DNA from: Vanrija pseudolonga
Lineage: Eukaryota > Basidiomycota > Tremellomycetes > Trichosporonales > Trichosporonaceae
Direction of reading: 5' to 3'
Length of the DNA stretch: 64,000 bases
Assembly (NCBI RefSeq): GCF_020906515.1
Contig: NC_085854.1
Coordinates: forward strand, 186,001 to 250,000
Below are positions 41,036 through 52,510 of the stretch, one piece after another. The position numbers were made by a program, and so were the translations under genes. The notes beneath the pieces are model-generated. The model searched no databases and had not been told where the DNA came from. It worked only from the letters and a program-made list of their open reading frames with translations. Every line of letters begins with the position of its first letter. Positions within the stretch are counted from its first letter, which is position 1.

Positions 41036-41759
41036 GTGTGTAACACTTTTTGCGGAGCGGGAAGGGGCTGGAGAGGTGTTGTTGTCGAGGGCGTGGTGTG
41101 GCGCGGATCCCTTGTGTGGGCGCAGACCCCAGTTCTGATGCGGGCGTTTGTGTACGTGTACGCTGTGTGCACTGCAAGACGCGAGCAAGGCGTTGCCGCC
41201 ATCGCGTCGCGGGGAAACAGGAGGGACGCCGAAGACGACGACGACGCGCCGACTCCCTCCCCTCCCACCTCCAAGCTGCCTCGGCGCCATCGACTCGACC
41301 CGACGCCGACCCCTACAGCCTCACCCCACGAGGCCAACCCCGTCCCACGAGATCCATAGACTCGTACACATACCGCAGAATCAATAACACGAATGTCCGA
41401 CGCGAACGAACCATTCGAGGACAAAGCTCAATGTGGCGAGCGCATTGGCAGCCACCCTCCGCCAGGCATCCCGCGGTATCTCAACGCAGCCTACCGCTTA
41501 TCCATCCCTCGGGAAGAGGCGTCTCCACACGCCAGCACTAACTTGCGCGATGCGCCAGAACTCGCCTTACGCGATACACGACGAACGGCCGTCGGATGGT
41601 AGCCAGCATCAACATTGTTGTAATCTCCCCGGTGGTGAATCTCGTTTTGCCTGATAGTTGGCTGTTTTGCCGATACCCGCGCAGCCACGAGATATATGAC
41701 GCAACGACGACCGACCCTACCCAACGTTTCTGCTCAACACCACCACAACCACCCCCACG
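41036..41759. other. Spacer between tRNA-Ala and the fusion gene
   Basis: Contains the tRNA terminator and, at about 41691, a TATATGA element some 65 bp before the fusion-gene ATG. No gene seen. Confidence 0.5.
41047..41051 (+). terminator. Pol III terminator of tRNA-Ala
   Basis: T5 run 12 bp after the tRNA discriminator base. Confidence 0.75.
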
Positions 41760-44672
41760 ATGAGCTTCGACCCGCACGCCGAGCCCCTCGTCCGCCCCGC
41801 CATCAGCGCAGACGACGCGGTGCGCGTCGCGCGCGAGCGGTACGGCATCGCTGGCAGCGTCAGCGAGCTCGGCTCGAACCAGGACCGCAACTTCCTCCTC
41901 ACACCAGCGAAGAGGGACCATAACGTGCAGCGCTACCTCCTCAAGTTTGACAACGCGGCATACCTGACGCAAGAGATCCAGACGCAGAACGACGCGCTGC
42001 TGCGCTTGTCTGCGGCCGGGCTGACTGTCCCCGCGCCAGTGAAGTCTCCGGCAGGCAACACCATCGAACATGCCCTCGTTGGGGGGAAGGACGTGCGCGT
42101 CCGCCTGCTCACGTTCGTCGAGGGCGAAAGCATGGTCAAGGACGGCGTGCTCGCCCCGTGCGTGATCGCGCAGCTCGGCGCGCTGGCCGGCCGCGTCGTC
42201 TCCGTGCTCGCCACCTTTCCGTCGACAGGCCTCGACCGAAGCCTGCAATGGGACCTGCGCAACGCCGTGCCCGTGGTAGAGGGGTACATCGATTCCGTGG
42301 CCGCTGACCGGCGGGGCCAAGTACTCGCCGCGACCAAGATCGCCTACGACCAAGTCTCTGCCGTTGCGTCCCGCCTGCCTATCCAGCCGATCCACGGCGA
42401 CATCACAGACGACAACGTCGTCGGCAGCCGCGACGCCTTCGGGCGCGTGCGCCCCACCGCCGTTATCGACTGGGGCGACATGGGCACGGGGTACCGCGTC
42501 GCCGAGATCGCCGTGGCCGTGAGCTCGGTGCTGCACCACCAAGGGGCGGGGCGCGCCTTCGACGCGCTGCCGGCCATCGCCGCGTTCGACGCCGCCGCCG
42601 GCACGCCGCTGTCCGACGCGGAGATCGACGCGCTCTGGCCGCTCGTCGTGTTGCGGGGTGCCGTGCTTGTCGTGAGCGGCGCGCAGCAGGTGGCCTTGGA
42701 GCCCGGGAACACGTACGCCAAGGAACGCATGGAGGCCGAGTGGCGCCTGTTCGAGATTGCCGCCGAGCTGGACACGCGCGTCGCGGCGGCCGGCATCCGC
42801 GCCGCGCTCGGCCGCGAGGCTAGCCCCCCGCCCAGTGTGGGCACGCTGCTCGACCGCGCGTCGACCGCGGTCCGGCTTGACACGGCCTCCCCGCTCCTCG
42901 CTGCAGGCGTGTGGCTGCGCGGCGAGGAGGCCGAGGCCGCGCTCGCGGAAAAAGTCTACACTGCGCGCTTTGCGTACGGCGAGCACCGGCTCACGCGGAC
43001 CATTGGGCCCGGGAAGGAGCGCCCGGTGAATGCTGCGCTGTTTACGGAGCTTACGCTCGCCGAGCCGGTGGCCCTCACTGCGCCGTTTGCGGCCGAGGTG
43101 GCCGCCACGGCGGACGGGTTCACGCTGGCGTCGCCGACGCACGGCACGCTGCGCCTGTTTGGCGACGTCGACTCGGCGCCCTCTGGCGCCGTGGCCGAGG
43201 GCGCGCCGCTCGGCCGCGCGACGGGCCGCCTCAAGGTCCAGTGGGCGCGTGCGCACGCGCCCCCGCCACCGCTCTTCACCGACGCCGACTCGCTCCCCGC
43301 GTGGAAGAGGCTCACGTACGACCCCGCCGCCTTAGTCGCCGCCCCGCCAGCCGACTGGCTCCCTGACGTTGCTGCTGAGCGGACGCGCCGCGAGGCGGCC
43401 GTCGCGGGCGCCGCGGAGCGATACTACGAGATCCCGCCCGACATCGAGCGCGGGTGGCGCGAGCTGCTCATCGACACCACGGGGCGCTGCTACCTCGACA
43501 TGGTGAACAACGTCGCTGGGATCGGGCACGGGCACCCGGCCATGGCGGCGGCGGTCAACCAGCAGCTGCTCACGCTCAACACGAACAGCCGCTTCCTGTA
43601 CGCCTCGCTCGCCGACTATGTCGAGCGGCTGCGCGCGCTCGCGCCTGACCCGTCGCTGTCGGTGGTCATGCTCGTCAACTCGGGCTCCGAGGCCGTCGAC
43701 CTCGCGCTCAAGCTCGCGCGCGCGCATACCGGCCGCCAGGACGTGCTCGCGCTCCGCGAGGCGTACCACGGCTGGACGGGCTTCACTGACGCCGTTTCGA
43801 CGTCGGCGTACGACAACCCGTACGCGGCCGCGAGCCGCCCCGCGTGGGTGCACGTCGCCGACGCGCCGAACACGTACCGCGGGGCACACCGCGATACCGA
43901 CTCGCGCGACCCCGGCGCCAAGTACGTCGCTGACGCGGTGCGCCTGCTCGACGACCTCGACGCGCAGGGCCGGCCCGTGGGCGCGTTCCTCGCCGAGCCA
44001 GTGTTCGGGAACGGCGGCGGCGTGCTCTTGCCCGACGGATACCTCGAGGGAGTGTACGCTGCCGTCCGCGCCCGCGGCGGCGTGTGTATCTCGGACGAAG
44101 TCCAAGTCGGGCTTGGCCGGCTCGGCCACTACACCTGGGGCGTGGAGCAGCAGCGCGTCGTGCCGGACATCATTGCCGTCGCCAAGGCGCTGGGGAACGG
44201 GTATCCCCTCGGCGCAGTATACACTACGCAGGCGATCGCAGACAGCTTGGTGCGCGAGGGCATGTTCTTCTCGTCAGCGGGCGGCGGGACGGCGAGCGCG
44301 GTCGCCGGGCTCGCCGTGCTCGACGTGATGCGCGACGAGGCGCTCCAGGCCAACGCGGCCGCGGTCGGCGACCTGCTGAGCGCGGGCTTTGCCGACCTCG
44401 CAAAGCGCCACAAGCTCATCGGCAAAGTCCACGGCATGGGCCTGTACCAGGGCGTCGAGCTCGTGCGCGACCGCGCGACGAAGCAGCCTGCGCCAGAAGA
44501 AACCGACTGGATCTGCGAGCGCCTGCTCGACTACGGCGTGATTATGCAGGCGACGAGCGAGCGGCGTAACGTGCTCAAGATCAAGCCCCCGCTCACGCTC
44601 ACCCCGGCCCATGCACGCGTGTTCCTCGACGCGCTGGACGCGGTGCTGGGCGAGCTGGAGGCGAGGGCATAG
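41760..44672 (+). CDS. APH-kinase/class-III aminotransferase fusion, intronless
   Basis: Single-exon gene for 970 residues with two enzyme domains. Residues about 1-340 are an aminoglycoside-phosphotransferase-fold kinase with HGDITDDN (about 212) and IDWGDMGTG (about 236), in the hydroxylysine-kinase branch. Residues about 380-540 form a linker domain with strands, in the place where bacterial fusions carry an M23-peptidase-like module. Residues about 545-970 are a PLP-dependent class-III aminotransferase with NSGSEAVDLALKLAR, EAYHGWTGFTDAVS, DEVQVGLGRLG and the Schiff-base Lys in AKALGNGYPLG (about 809). Vertebrate relatives act in sequence as a hydroxylysine kinase and a phospho-lyase, so a combined kinase/phospho-lyase for an amino alcohol or hydroxy-amino acid is the best guess. 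Lack of introns in an intron-dense window, and the bacterial-type fusion, suggest horizontal transfer. Confidence 0.85.
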   Translation: MSFDPHAEPLVRPAISADDAVRVARERYGIAGSVSELGSNQDRNFLLTPAKRDHNVQRYLLKFDNAAYLTQEIQTQNDALLRLSAAGLTVPAPVKSPAGNTIEHALVGGKDVRVRLLTFVEGESMVKDGVLAPCVIAQLGALAGRVVSVLATFPSTGLDRSLQWDLRNAVPVVEGYIDSVAADRRGQVLAATKIAYDQVSAVASRLPIQPIHGDITDDNVVGSRDAFGRVRPTAVIDWGDMGTGYRVAEIAVAVSSVLHHQGAGRAFDALPAIAAFDAAAGTPLSDAEIDALWPLVVLRGAVLVVSGAQQVALEPGNTYAKERMEAEWRLFEIAAELDTRVAAAGIRAALGREASPPPSVGTLLDRASTAVRLDTASPLLAAGVWLRGEEAEAALAEKVYTARFAYGEHRLTRTIGPGKERPVNAALFTELTLAEPVALTAPFAAEVAATADGFTLASPTHGTLRLFGDVDSAPSGAVAEGAPLGRATGRLKVQWARAHAPPPPLFTDADSLPAWKRLTYDPAALVAAPPADWLPDVAAERTRREAAVAGAAERYYEIPPDIERGWRELLIDTTGRCYLDMVNNVAGIGHGHPAMAAAVNQQLLTLNTNSRFLYASLADYVERLRALAPDPSLSVVMLVNSGSEAVDLALKLARAHTGRQDVLALREAYHGWTGFTDAVSTSAYDNPYAAASRPAWVHVADAPNTYRGAHRDTDSRDPGAKYVADAVRLLDDLDAQGRPVGAFLAEPVFGNGGGVLLPDGYLEGVYAAVRARGGVCISDEVQVGLGRLGHYTWGVEQQRVVPDIIAVAKALGNGYPLGAVYTTQAIADSLVREGMFFSSAGGGTASAVAGLAVLDVMRDEALQANAAAVGDLLSAGFADLAKRHKLIGKVHGMGLYQGVELVRDRATKQPAPEETDWICERLLDYGVIMQATSERRNVLKIKPPLTLTPAHARVFLDALDAVLGELEARA

Positions 44673-45441
44673 GCGTGCATGGGACACCAACAGGCGCAGT
44701 GTATAAAGGAGAGGTGGCAGTGGCAGAGTAATAATGTAGATACTTATTGATGGATCGTGGCTCGAAACTGCAGAGAAACAGACCCAGCCTGGCAACTACC
44801 CCTTGACCCACACCCAAAGAGCGCACCACGACGACACACGGTAACTGCATTGCCGGCCATCGCTTAGACAGTGCGCCGAGAGTGCGCCGAGAACGCGGGG
44901 CACGCTACGCCGAGTGAGCGGCGGAGCTCTCGAGCGGAGGGTACCCTCCGCCCAAAGCAAAGTGGCACCGCACGCACACACGGAGTTCACAGCCCAACGC
45001 CGCACGCCGACGGCGAGTTTGCACGCGTGCATGCGAAGCAGCACTGCGGAGCTTGGTGCGCGGAAACTTGGCGGAGACGCAACGCCGAGGCACTGCACTA
45101 CCCCACCTGCAGCTTCCCCTGGTGCGTCTTAGTGCTTTTAGTGTGTTTGAGCCGGCGCCATGACGACGGCGTCGTGTTAGTTTGGGCAACGGTGACGACG
45201 GTGGTGGGCAACGAGTTGTGGGGGTTGTGGGGGTTGTATGTTGTCTCAGTGGCAAGACGAGGCGACGAGGGGAGTGAGTGGCGAAGGACGTGACGCTTCG
45301 AGCTGTGTCAGTGTCCACCAGCTCAGTCAGTGCCCAGCAAGTGGCGACTGCCTCGCCCATGCTGCACGAACAACCACTGCATTACTACACTTCCTATATC
45401 AAACTCTTCCTTCTCTACTCGACCGCTAAAACACACCACAC
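44673..45441. other. Convergent 3' region, fusion gene/sugar transporter
   Basis: No gene seen. Contains an 18-bp perfect palindrome at 44934-44951. Confidence 0.5.
44934..44951. repeat. 18-bp perfect palindrome centred on GGTACC
   Basis: GCGGAGGGTACCCTCCGC reads the same on both strands. It lies between two convergent genes and could be part of a transcript-end hairpin. Confidence 0.6.
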
Positions 45442-47426
45442 CTAGTTGTCGACGGGGCGGGGAGGGGGAATGTTCCTGCGGAACAGGGTGTGCTGGATCT
45501 GGTAGTTGATGTACGACTTGGTGGGGACCGAGAAGACCTGGTCGAGCTCCTCGAGGGTGAGCGCCTTGGTCTCGGGCACCCAGAGGAAGATCATGATGAA
45601 CGCGATGAGGTTCAAGCCGGCGTAGAAGCAGAAGGCGCCCACGTTGCCCATGGTACGGAGCATGGGGGGGAAGGTCATGCCGAGGATGGCGGCGAAGAAG
45701 AGGTTGATCATGACCGAGAAGGCCATGCCCTGCTCACGCTGGATGGTGGGGAAGACCTCGGCGCCGTACAGGAAGCACACGGGTCCCTCGCCGACCGAGT
45801 AGAAGATGGTGAAGATGTAGATAAACAGCGCGATGAGGGCGAGACGCGTCGTCGAGAAGACACCGCCAGTGCCGTCGGCGGCCGGGGCGTGCGAGTACTG
45901 GGGCAGGAGGAACATGAGGCCGGTGATGAGGACCGAGATGCACATGCCGGGGAAGGTGGCGAGGAGGAGAGCGCGGCGGCCAAACGTGTCGATGGTGAAG
46001 ACGGCGGGGATGGCAAAGGCAAAGTTGAGCGCGCCAAAGCCGAGCGAGGCGTAGAGCGCCTGGCGCTCGCTGAAGCCCGACTCGTGGAAGACGGTCGACG
46101 AGTAGAAGGCGATAATGTTGATACCGCACATCTGCTGCGCGAGCATGACGGTGCCGGCGGCGAGGGTAGCGCGGCGGATACGAGGGATGCGGAAGCAGTC
46201 GAGCAGACGCGAGATGTAGGTCGAGCCCTCGGCGAGCGCCTTCTCCTCCTCGTAGAGGACGTGCGAGTAGTAGAGGTCACGGGCGGCGATGATGGGGGCC
46301 GAGCGGATCTTGAGGTACGACTTGAAGGCCTCGGGGTAGCGGTTCTTCTTCATGAGCCAGCGGGGGGACTCGGGGATGAGGAAGATGAAGAGGGCAAGCG
46401 GGAGGGCGGGGATGAAGGCCGAGCCGATCTGGAGACGCCAGGCGATCCTGCCAGTGTTCATGACCACACAGTTGGCGGCGAAGCCGAGGAAGATACCGAA
46501 GCAGACCCAGAGCTGCCAGCCCATGGTGAGCGCGCCGCGGATGCGGGCAGGGGCCATCTCGGCAGAGTAGACGGGGACAGTGGCGGCCTTGGCGCCGAGA
46601 CCAAGACCCATGACGAGACGGACAGCGAGCATCGAGCCCCAGTTCTTGGTGAAGGCGGCAGCGATGGGGGTAGCGACGAGACAGATGGCCGTGACGAAGA
46701 TTTCGCCACGGCGGCCGAGGAGGTGGTTGAGCGGGTCCGAGAGCCAGACGCCGATCAGGCCGCCAGAGAGGTATGGTGCCGAGTTGATGAGACCAAGGAT
46801 CCACTCGTCGCGCGGGCCTCCGGGCTCGTTGTGCGGCGTGTTGATCTTGAACTCGGCCGGGAAGGACAGGTTGGCGCCGTTCGAGCCCGTCTGGTCCCAG
46901 CCCTGCGTGGCGGCACCGATCGCACACAGCAGCATGGCAAAGTAGAGCATCTTGGGCTGCGACCACTTGTGGTCCATCTCGTGCTGGAGCGCCTGGCGCT
47001 CGTCGGCGCTCAGCGACGGGATGTGGTTGAATCCATCGGGGTCACGCGCGACGAGCGCAGCGTTGGCGAACAGGTCGCGGTACTCGTCCAGCCCCTTGTC
47101 CTTGGTGAAGAGCTCGGCGCCCTGGATCACCTGCTCGTCGGTGTAACGCTAGGAAGGTGTTAGCCGAGGTCGGTTGTGAAGGTTTTTTTGTGAGTGCGAT
47201 GACGAACGCGGGCAAAGCCCGGTTTTGGAACCGTCGTCGCAAACACCACCACGGGAGGGAGGGAGGCGGGCGGTGGTGGGCACAAGGCCCAGCCACACTG
47301 CTACCACAACACAACACTCACGAGCAGGGGGTTCTCAACAATGTTGTTCTGTTTGCGGTAGGTACCATCGTGGTGCTGGTACTCGAGCTGAGCGTCGGTC
47401 TGCTTAAACTCCTTTTCGTCGGCCAT
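45442..47426 (-). CDS. MFS sugar transporter
   Basis: Predicted 603-residue transporter of the sugar porter family, probably in the plasma membrane. Minus-strand exons are 47322-47426 and 45442-47148, with a 173-nt intron. The soluble N-terminus (MADEKEFKQTDAQLEYQ) precedes 12 expected helices. Signatures: GRRGEIFVTA after helix 2, PARIRGALTMGWQLW, PESPRWLMKK at the start of the central loop, QQMCGINIIAFYSSTVF in helix 7, DTFGRRALLLA, and PETKALTLEELDQVF after helix 12. The long segment between helices 1 and 2 (about 35 residues, FKINTPHNEPGGPRDEWI) is typical of a fungal subgroup including lactose- and hexose-type carriers. Exact substrate unknown. A TATAAA on the minus strand lies 66 bp upstream. 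Confidence 0.9.
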
Positions 47427-47491
47427 GGTAGTGGTAGAGGATGCTTGAGGAGAGGTTGGGGAGAAGATGAGACACGCCAGAATGGTCAGGC

Positions 47492-47497
47492 TTTATA
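47492..47497 (-). promoter_or_regulatory. TATA box for the sugar transporter
   Basis: TATAAA on the minus strand, 66 bp before the ATG. Confidence 0.55.
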
Positions 47498-48259
47498 CAC
47501 ATCGCGTCGCCGGGGAGCCCGAGGGGCATATGCGGGTCGCCAACAGTCGCCCGACTGGCCCCCCGTTGGCCCCTCGGTCGCTCTCCTGTTCCCTCCCCGG
47601 CTGCTTCTGGACCGCGAACGGACGACTGCGACTGGTGCGGCAAGTGGTCCCACGAAAAACCCCTGTCCTCCGTCCGGCGGCAATGGCCACGAGTCACATC
47701 GCAACCGGCGGCAGGTGGGTTTGCTGTTAAGCGAGGAGGCGAGGGGGAGGCGCCGCAGGTGGGTGAGCGAGGTGAGCGAGATCCGGCGAAGGCGAGGCGA
47801 GGAACGACGAGGCGCGGGGCGCGTGAGGCAACATGCCGCTCGCTCTCCTCACTGCGTGCTACCACTTGGTAAGCCGAGCCGCCGCACAGCCGCACGAGAG
47901 CCGCCAGCAGCCCTGACTGACTGAACGCCCATCTCCATCTGCAGCTGCAGCTACACAGCGGGGCAGGTGCGCGCCCCGGTGCAAGCCAATGTCGGCCAAC
48001 AGGCCCCAGAAGGGGGGCAAGGGGGGCCGTTTGACCCTTAGTACCGGGGCCAAGTGGGCCAAGTGGTGCAGAAATCTATAAGCGGAAGCGCTGCTCCGAC
48101 GTGCTGCTTGGCTGTGGGCCGCGGGTGTAGAGCGGATGGTCGTGTGAAGTCTGCCTTTGAATGGCATGGCAAACCACGAAATGGTCGCTAGCCTAGGGTG
48201 CCAAAGGGTCACGAGGATGCCGCCGGCAGCCGTCCTAGCCCGCCGGTAAGTAAGCGAGC

Positions 48260-48600
48260 AGGGGGAGGACAGGCGGGGGCTGCGCGCTCAGCTGCCGACC
48301 CTTGAAGAGCATTGGTTATTCTGTCAGCAACCTCGTTGGCAATAACCTCGCCGATGCCGTAAGGTTTGGGGTGTGGGTGCCTTGCAAGGTCGAGCAGGTC
48401 GTCCAAGACAAGCACGCCGCTCCAAAATCGGATGCAACTGTCCTTGGCAATTCGGTCAACCATCTTATCGACCTGCCGCCGTCGTGGTGGGGGGTATACC
48501 AAACCGTTGCTCGCCCACACGACGAATGGTGAAACGTCTTGCTGAGAGAGCGGGCGAGCAAGTGGAGCCGCCGCCGTTGCCGCGGCAGCTGCCCCACATT
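48260..48600 (-). pseudogene. Possible coding fragment, unrecognised
   Basis: The minus strand contains a protein-like frame without a good start: parts read QDVSPFVVWASNGLVYPPP, DKMVDRIAKDSCIRFWSG, LVLDDLLDLARHPHPK and GIGEVIANEVADRITNALQ. Amino-acid composition and codon choice (GAC, GTC, AAG, ATC) look coding, unlike the other open frames in this stretch. The upstream end meets a stop and there is no ATG before DKMV, so it may be an internal exon or a relic of a lost gene. I cannot name it. Confidence 0.3.
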
Positions 48601-51174
48601 GTCAATAACCGTTGCGGGAGTTGACACGGGTTGGCAACGCCCCCGCCTCGACGCCGCCGGCGAGTGCGCTCGACCCTGGCCATTGCCGCTGACACCTGGG
48701 TGTTGACAGTGACGTCGACTGCGACTGTGGCCGCCGCTCGGGTGACTTGTCTACCGATAAAAGCGTTTATTGCGTGCCGTGCGTGGCCTCTGTCTGCCCC
48801 ACGCAGAGCCCCAGATGGAGGAATAATTCTAGCTCGATCGCCCGTCCCCAAAACACGTTGCAGATCGGTCGCGCACGACGCTTGACGCTTGTGCCGTACG
48901 CGAGATATGAAGCGGCGCGCCATCGCCGTGTCGTCGTCGCCGCCAGTGTTCTGGAATAGAAAACACCCGTGTGAGCTCGAGCTCTTCTTCGTGGTGGGGC
49001 ACAGCCCCATCCGCTGTGTTCGACAATCCGACAACAGTGAGCCGAGGTGTCTTTCCGAGGATCGCGAGGGCGAGGTGGAGCGGGGCGGGGCGTTGGGAGC
49101 CGAGCCATTGACTGGAGGCCACTAACTCTTCGCACAGGGGGTCTCGCGACCTGCTGCGGGAGGTATCCCCCGGCCCACGAAACGCCAACCTGATCGACCT
49201 GTGTAGGGTGTGAGCCGCTGTCGACAAGTGCCCCGTGGAGGCCGATTCCGAGGAGTTTGAGCGGCACGCCAGCGGTGAGCGGAGGCACGACCCCGCTCGG
49301 CCCGCTCGACGGCGGCGAGGACGACGGCGAGCTGTGGTCCGGTGAGCTCTGGAGTGGTCTGGTCCGCAGCCACAGCCGAGGGTCGGATGGGTGGGTCAAG
49401 GGGTCGAAGCTGGGGGATTGACGAGGTTGGGTCCCCAGCCTCCCCCGGCCAGGGTGATCACTGGGGCGAAGCTCGAGGGGAGGACGGGGTGTCCCCGTGG
49501 TGGCTCCCATGTGCCCCATGGCGGGGCACACTGTCGACCCCAGGACTCGATAATGCGACGCCTTGATCGTCAGCTATGCTCACTGACAGTGTACTCACAT
49601 ATCATCGCAGGACATGTCGCACGGCCGCGGGTGGCATAGGGCCGCTCGAGCTGGTGAAGAGGCGAGGCGGCATGAGGGAATGAGGGGAGCAGTGAGTGGG
49701 CGCGTGGCCGGTATCGTTGTCGCCTTTCCCAGCCTTCAGCATGCTGACAATCATCAGTACCACAGCACTCGCTCGCGCTAGCGAGAAGCCACCCACAGGT
49801 CGCGACCCGTCCCACCAGGCTTTATACCGCGCGATCACAGCTCGCAGGCCCGGGCAAGATTTCTTGGCCCGCCAGTCTTGGCTCCTTGGCCCCGCGCGCC
49901 AAGAGCCGTAACCCAGGTCCAGGTCCGGGGGGTGGAGCCGCACGCACGCACGCATGCGCAGCAGCGACCCAGTGCATATGTGCACACTGCCGCCGGTCCC
50001 ATGCATGGGGGTTTGGGCGGACAGTTGAAACTTCGGATGTTTGGGATGCGCAGGGCTGGTTGGCGGCTTTGTCGGATGGGGTGGTTCCGAGGCCTCAAGG
50101 CTCCGAGTAGGATCGATGTGCTCGCTGCCGGCGGGAATGGGCGCCACTGGCCACCCGCTGAGAGGGACTGCTGTGTGTGGGGGTGCGTGGGGGGAGCCTT
50201 GCGGACTTGGGGGTGTACCTCCCAGCCCCCGGACGGGGGTGAGGCGCGAGGTGAGCAAAGTGTGGCCTAGCAACTACTCGGCGGCGGCATCAGCACCGCC
50301 CGCCAGCCCCACAGCACGATAGAGACGAGCCTGGGTCCGCGTCACAGCGGGGTCTGGGGCTGCTGTGAGGTGAGCCTTTGGTGGGCCTCAAGCTGCGGAC
50401 CGTCACTTTGCGCGGACGGAGGTGAACTGGGGTGCGCACCGTCCGCGGCCAGCCAGCCGGCGGCAAGAGTCGAAGTGGGATTGGCGCCGGTAGGAAGGAA
50501 GTGGAAGAAGCTAAAAGCTGTGTTGAGCAGCGAAGGACACCTCAGGTATACAAGTTGGGACTCGCCCTGCTGGTGTTGGGTCGGCGGTGGACGGTGAGCT
50601 GAGGGACGTGTGGACGAAAGTGAGTCATCCCTTCGCCTCCGGCCACGCTCGACCATCTTGGTCGACGGGGGTGAGTCGGCGGCGCGGGCTGGGAAGCTTG
50701 CGCCAAGTCAAAGAAGTCATGGGAGGTACGCGCTCCGTGTGGCTGCTGGTTGGTTGGGTGTGTGGGCTGCGACGGTCGAACAGCTGGTTGCGGGACGAGG
50801 AGATGAGAGGAAGAGCAAACGCAAGACCACGATATGTCGGATGCCTCTTTCATCGGCACCTCGCCCCGCCTCGCTCCCTCCTTCGACCAGCACCCCTTCC
50901 GCCCTGCTGCGAGCATGCACGTCCAGTGCTCCACCCACCCACCCCACTGCCCCCCGCCGGGCTCCAGCGCCGCTCTGCGTGCCCCGCTAATAAGAGAGGC
51001 GAGCGGACGACGGCCCGCTCGGGACATCCACATCCGATCCGACGTGACGTGCGTCCACCAACATGGCGGCCACACCACCCCACAGCCAACGGCGCCGTGG
51101 CCTGCTCGTCCTGACATTGACCACTCGTGGCGTCGGACCCCGGCCCGCTTACATACATACTTGCATACACACCC

Positions 51175-52049
51175 CTACGCTTTCTGCTCCTTCTCAGCGG
51201 CCGCCACGCCGGCAGCGATCCGCTCCTGCCCCCTCTTGTACGCGTCGCGCGCGCGCATCCGCGCGACCCACGCGCGCGTGGCCGGGCCGACGTCGTACTG
51301 GCCCTTGCGGTTACCGTTGACCAGCGCGTCGAGCGAGTATCCCATCATGAACTGTCGCGGGCGAGCGAGCGTCAGCGAGCGGACACCGCTCCTCTCTTCT
51401 CCAGTCCAAGCCCACTCACGTCGCCTTGTCCCGGCTTATCCGTCCCAGAGAACCACTCATTCGCTACCAGGTACTCCTCGACCTCGCCCAGCGCCGCCGC
51501 AATGTTCGTATCCGCCACGCCGGCAAACCACCCGCCAAACGCCCCCGCGCCCATCTTCATCCCCGGCAGCATCTTGTACCACGCGACCTTCTTGAACCCC
51601 TCGACGCCCTTGGCGACCATGAACGCGGGCTGGAGCCACAGCTGCAGTGTTCCTTCCGCGTAGTGCGCCCAGAAGACGCTGTCGTCGCCTGGGGGCGCCT
51701 CGGCGGAGGGCGAAGAGTGGCGAGTCAGGAGGTAATGCGTGATGTACCCGCTCTCGGTGAGCTTCTTCCCGTCGACCTCGAGGACTGGGGACTGAGGTCG
51801 TGTCAGCGAAGACCGACGAGAGCAGCATGGAGAGGCGGCCGGCCACACACACCTTGCCCATCGGACTGATGGCCTTGAGCGACTCGCCGGCCCAGCCTTG
51901 TTCCGTGCGGAGGTGTGTGACAAGCTCGTACTCGAGCCCTAGCTCCTGCGAGCGTCAGAGATCCACAATGGCGCCGCGCGCACCTCGAGGAGCCACACGA
52001 TACGCTCGCCGCGCGACGGGTGGAGGTAGTGTAGTGTGAGCTTTGCCAT
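51175..52049 (-). CDS. Glutathione S-transferase, Gtt1-like (copy 1)
   Basis: Predicted 235-residue GST from minus-strand exons 51984-52049, 51853-51945, 51420-51791 and 51175-51351, all introns phase 0. N-terminal thioredoxin-like domain: LHYLHPSRGERIVWLLEELG, LKAISPMGKSPVLEVDGKKL, LTESGYITHYLL. The TESGxI segment binds the gamma-glutamyl part of glutathione. The helical C-terminal domain follows, ending in FMMGYSLDALVNGNRKG. The sequence resembles yeast Gtt1, an ER/membrane-associated GST, but no membrane helix is seen. Its neighbour at 52.5 kb has the same exon borders, so the pair arose by tandem duplication. Likely role: conjugation or reduction of electrophiles and peroxides. Confidence 0.85.
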
Positions 52050-52510
52050 GGCGATGTGAGTGAGCAGTGGGGCGCGCGTGCCCCCGCGCTTTCCGCGTCG
52101 TGACGCTCTTATGCATCTCGTCTTGTCGCACTGTTAGTGCTCGCCGGCACGCCGTCAGCACGGCAGCGGCACGGACAGATCTTGGAATGCACTCGACAAG
52201 TCCCATGGTCCCACTCGGTCCCACTCGGTCATGTGGCGCCGCGTGCACTGCCCCCACGGCGACACGCCCCCGCGTCTCCAACAGCCGCGGCAGTGGGTCG
52301 TCTCGCGGCGACTTGACCCCGCTTCCGTGACATCTCATCGAGAGATGGACATCCGAGCATATCTTTAACATGCATACATGGTGGGGGGGCCGAGTGCCCC
52401 GCCGCTGGCTGCTCGCGACACGGACGTGCGTGAGCGCCCCGCGAGCCAGAGCCCCGCACCCCCCCTCATCTTATCTCCCCCGCACTGTGCCTGTGCCGCT
52501 GCGCGGCACG
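52050..52510. other. Spacer between the two GST genes
   Basis: Promoter of GST copy 1 and 3' flank of copy 2. No gene seen. Confidence 0.5.

Larger units (their letters stand above)
47427..51174. other. Gene-poor region of about 3.7 kb
   Basis: Holds the sugar transporter promoter. A possible coding relic at 48260-48600 (next entry) is the only stretch with protein-like character. Many overlapping open frames on both strands between 48.7 and 51.1 kb show no consistent codon use. A TATAAAG on the minus strand near 49830, and a GTGAGT ... CTGAC ... AAG pattern on the minus strand at about 49603-49568, hint at an unrecognised transcript, but I could not build a protein. Confidence 0.4.

Noticed and set aside
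41538-43256. 572-codon minus-strand open frame opposite the kinase domain of the fusion
   Set aside because: Antisense to conserved kinase motifs; no recognisable domain.
45490-47163. 557-codon plus-strand open frame opposite the sugar transporter
   Set aside because: Antisense shadow; rich in Glu/Asp/Arg because the sense strand encodes hydrophobic helices in GC-rich codons.
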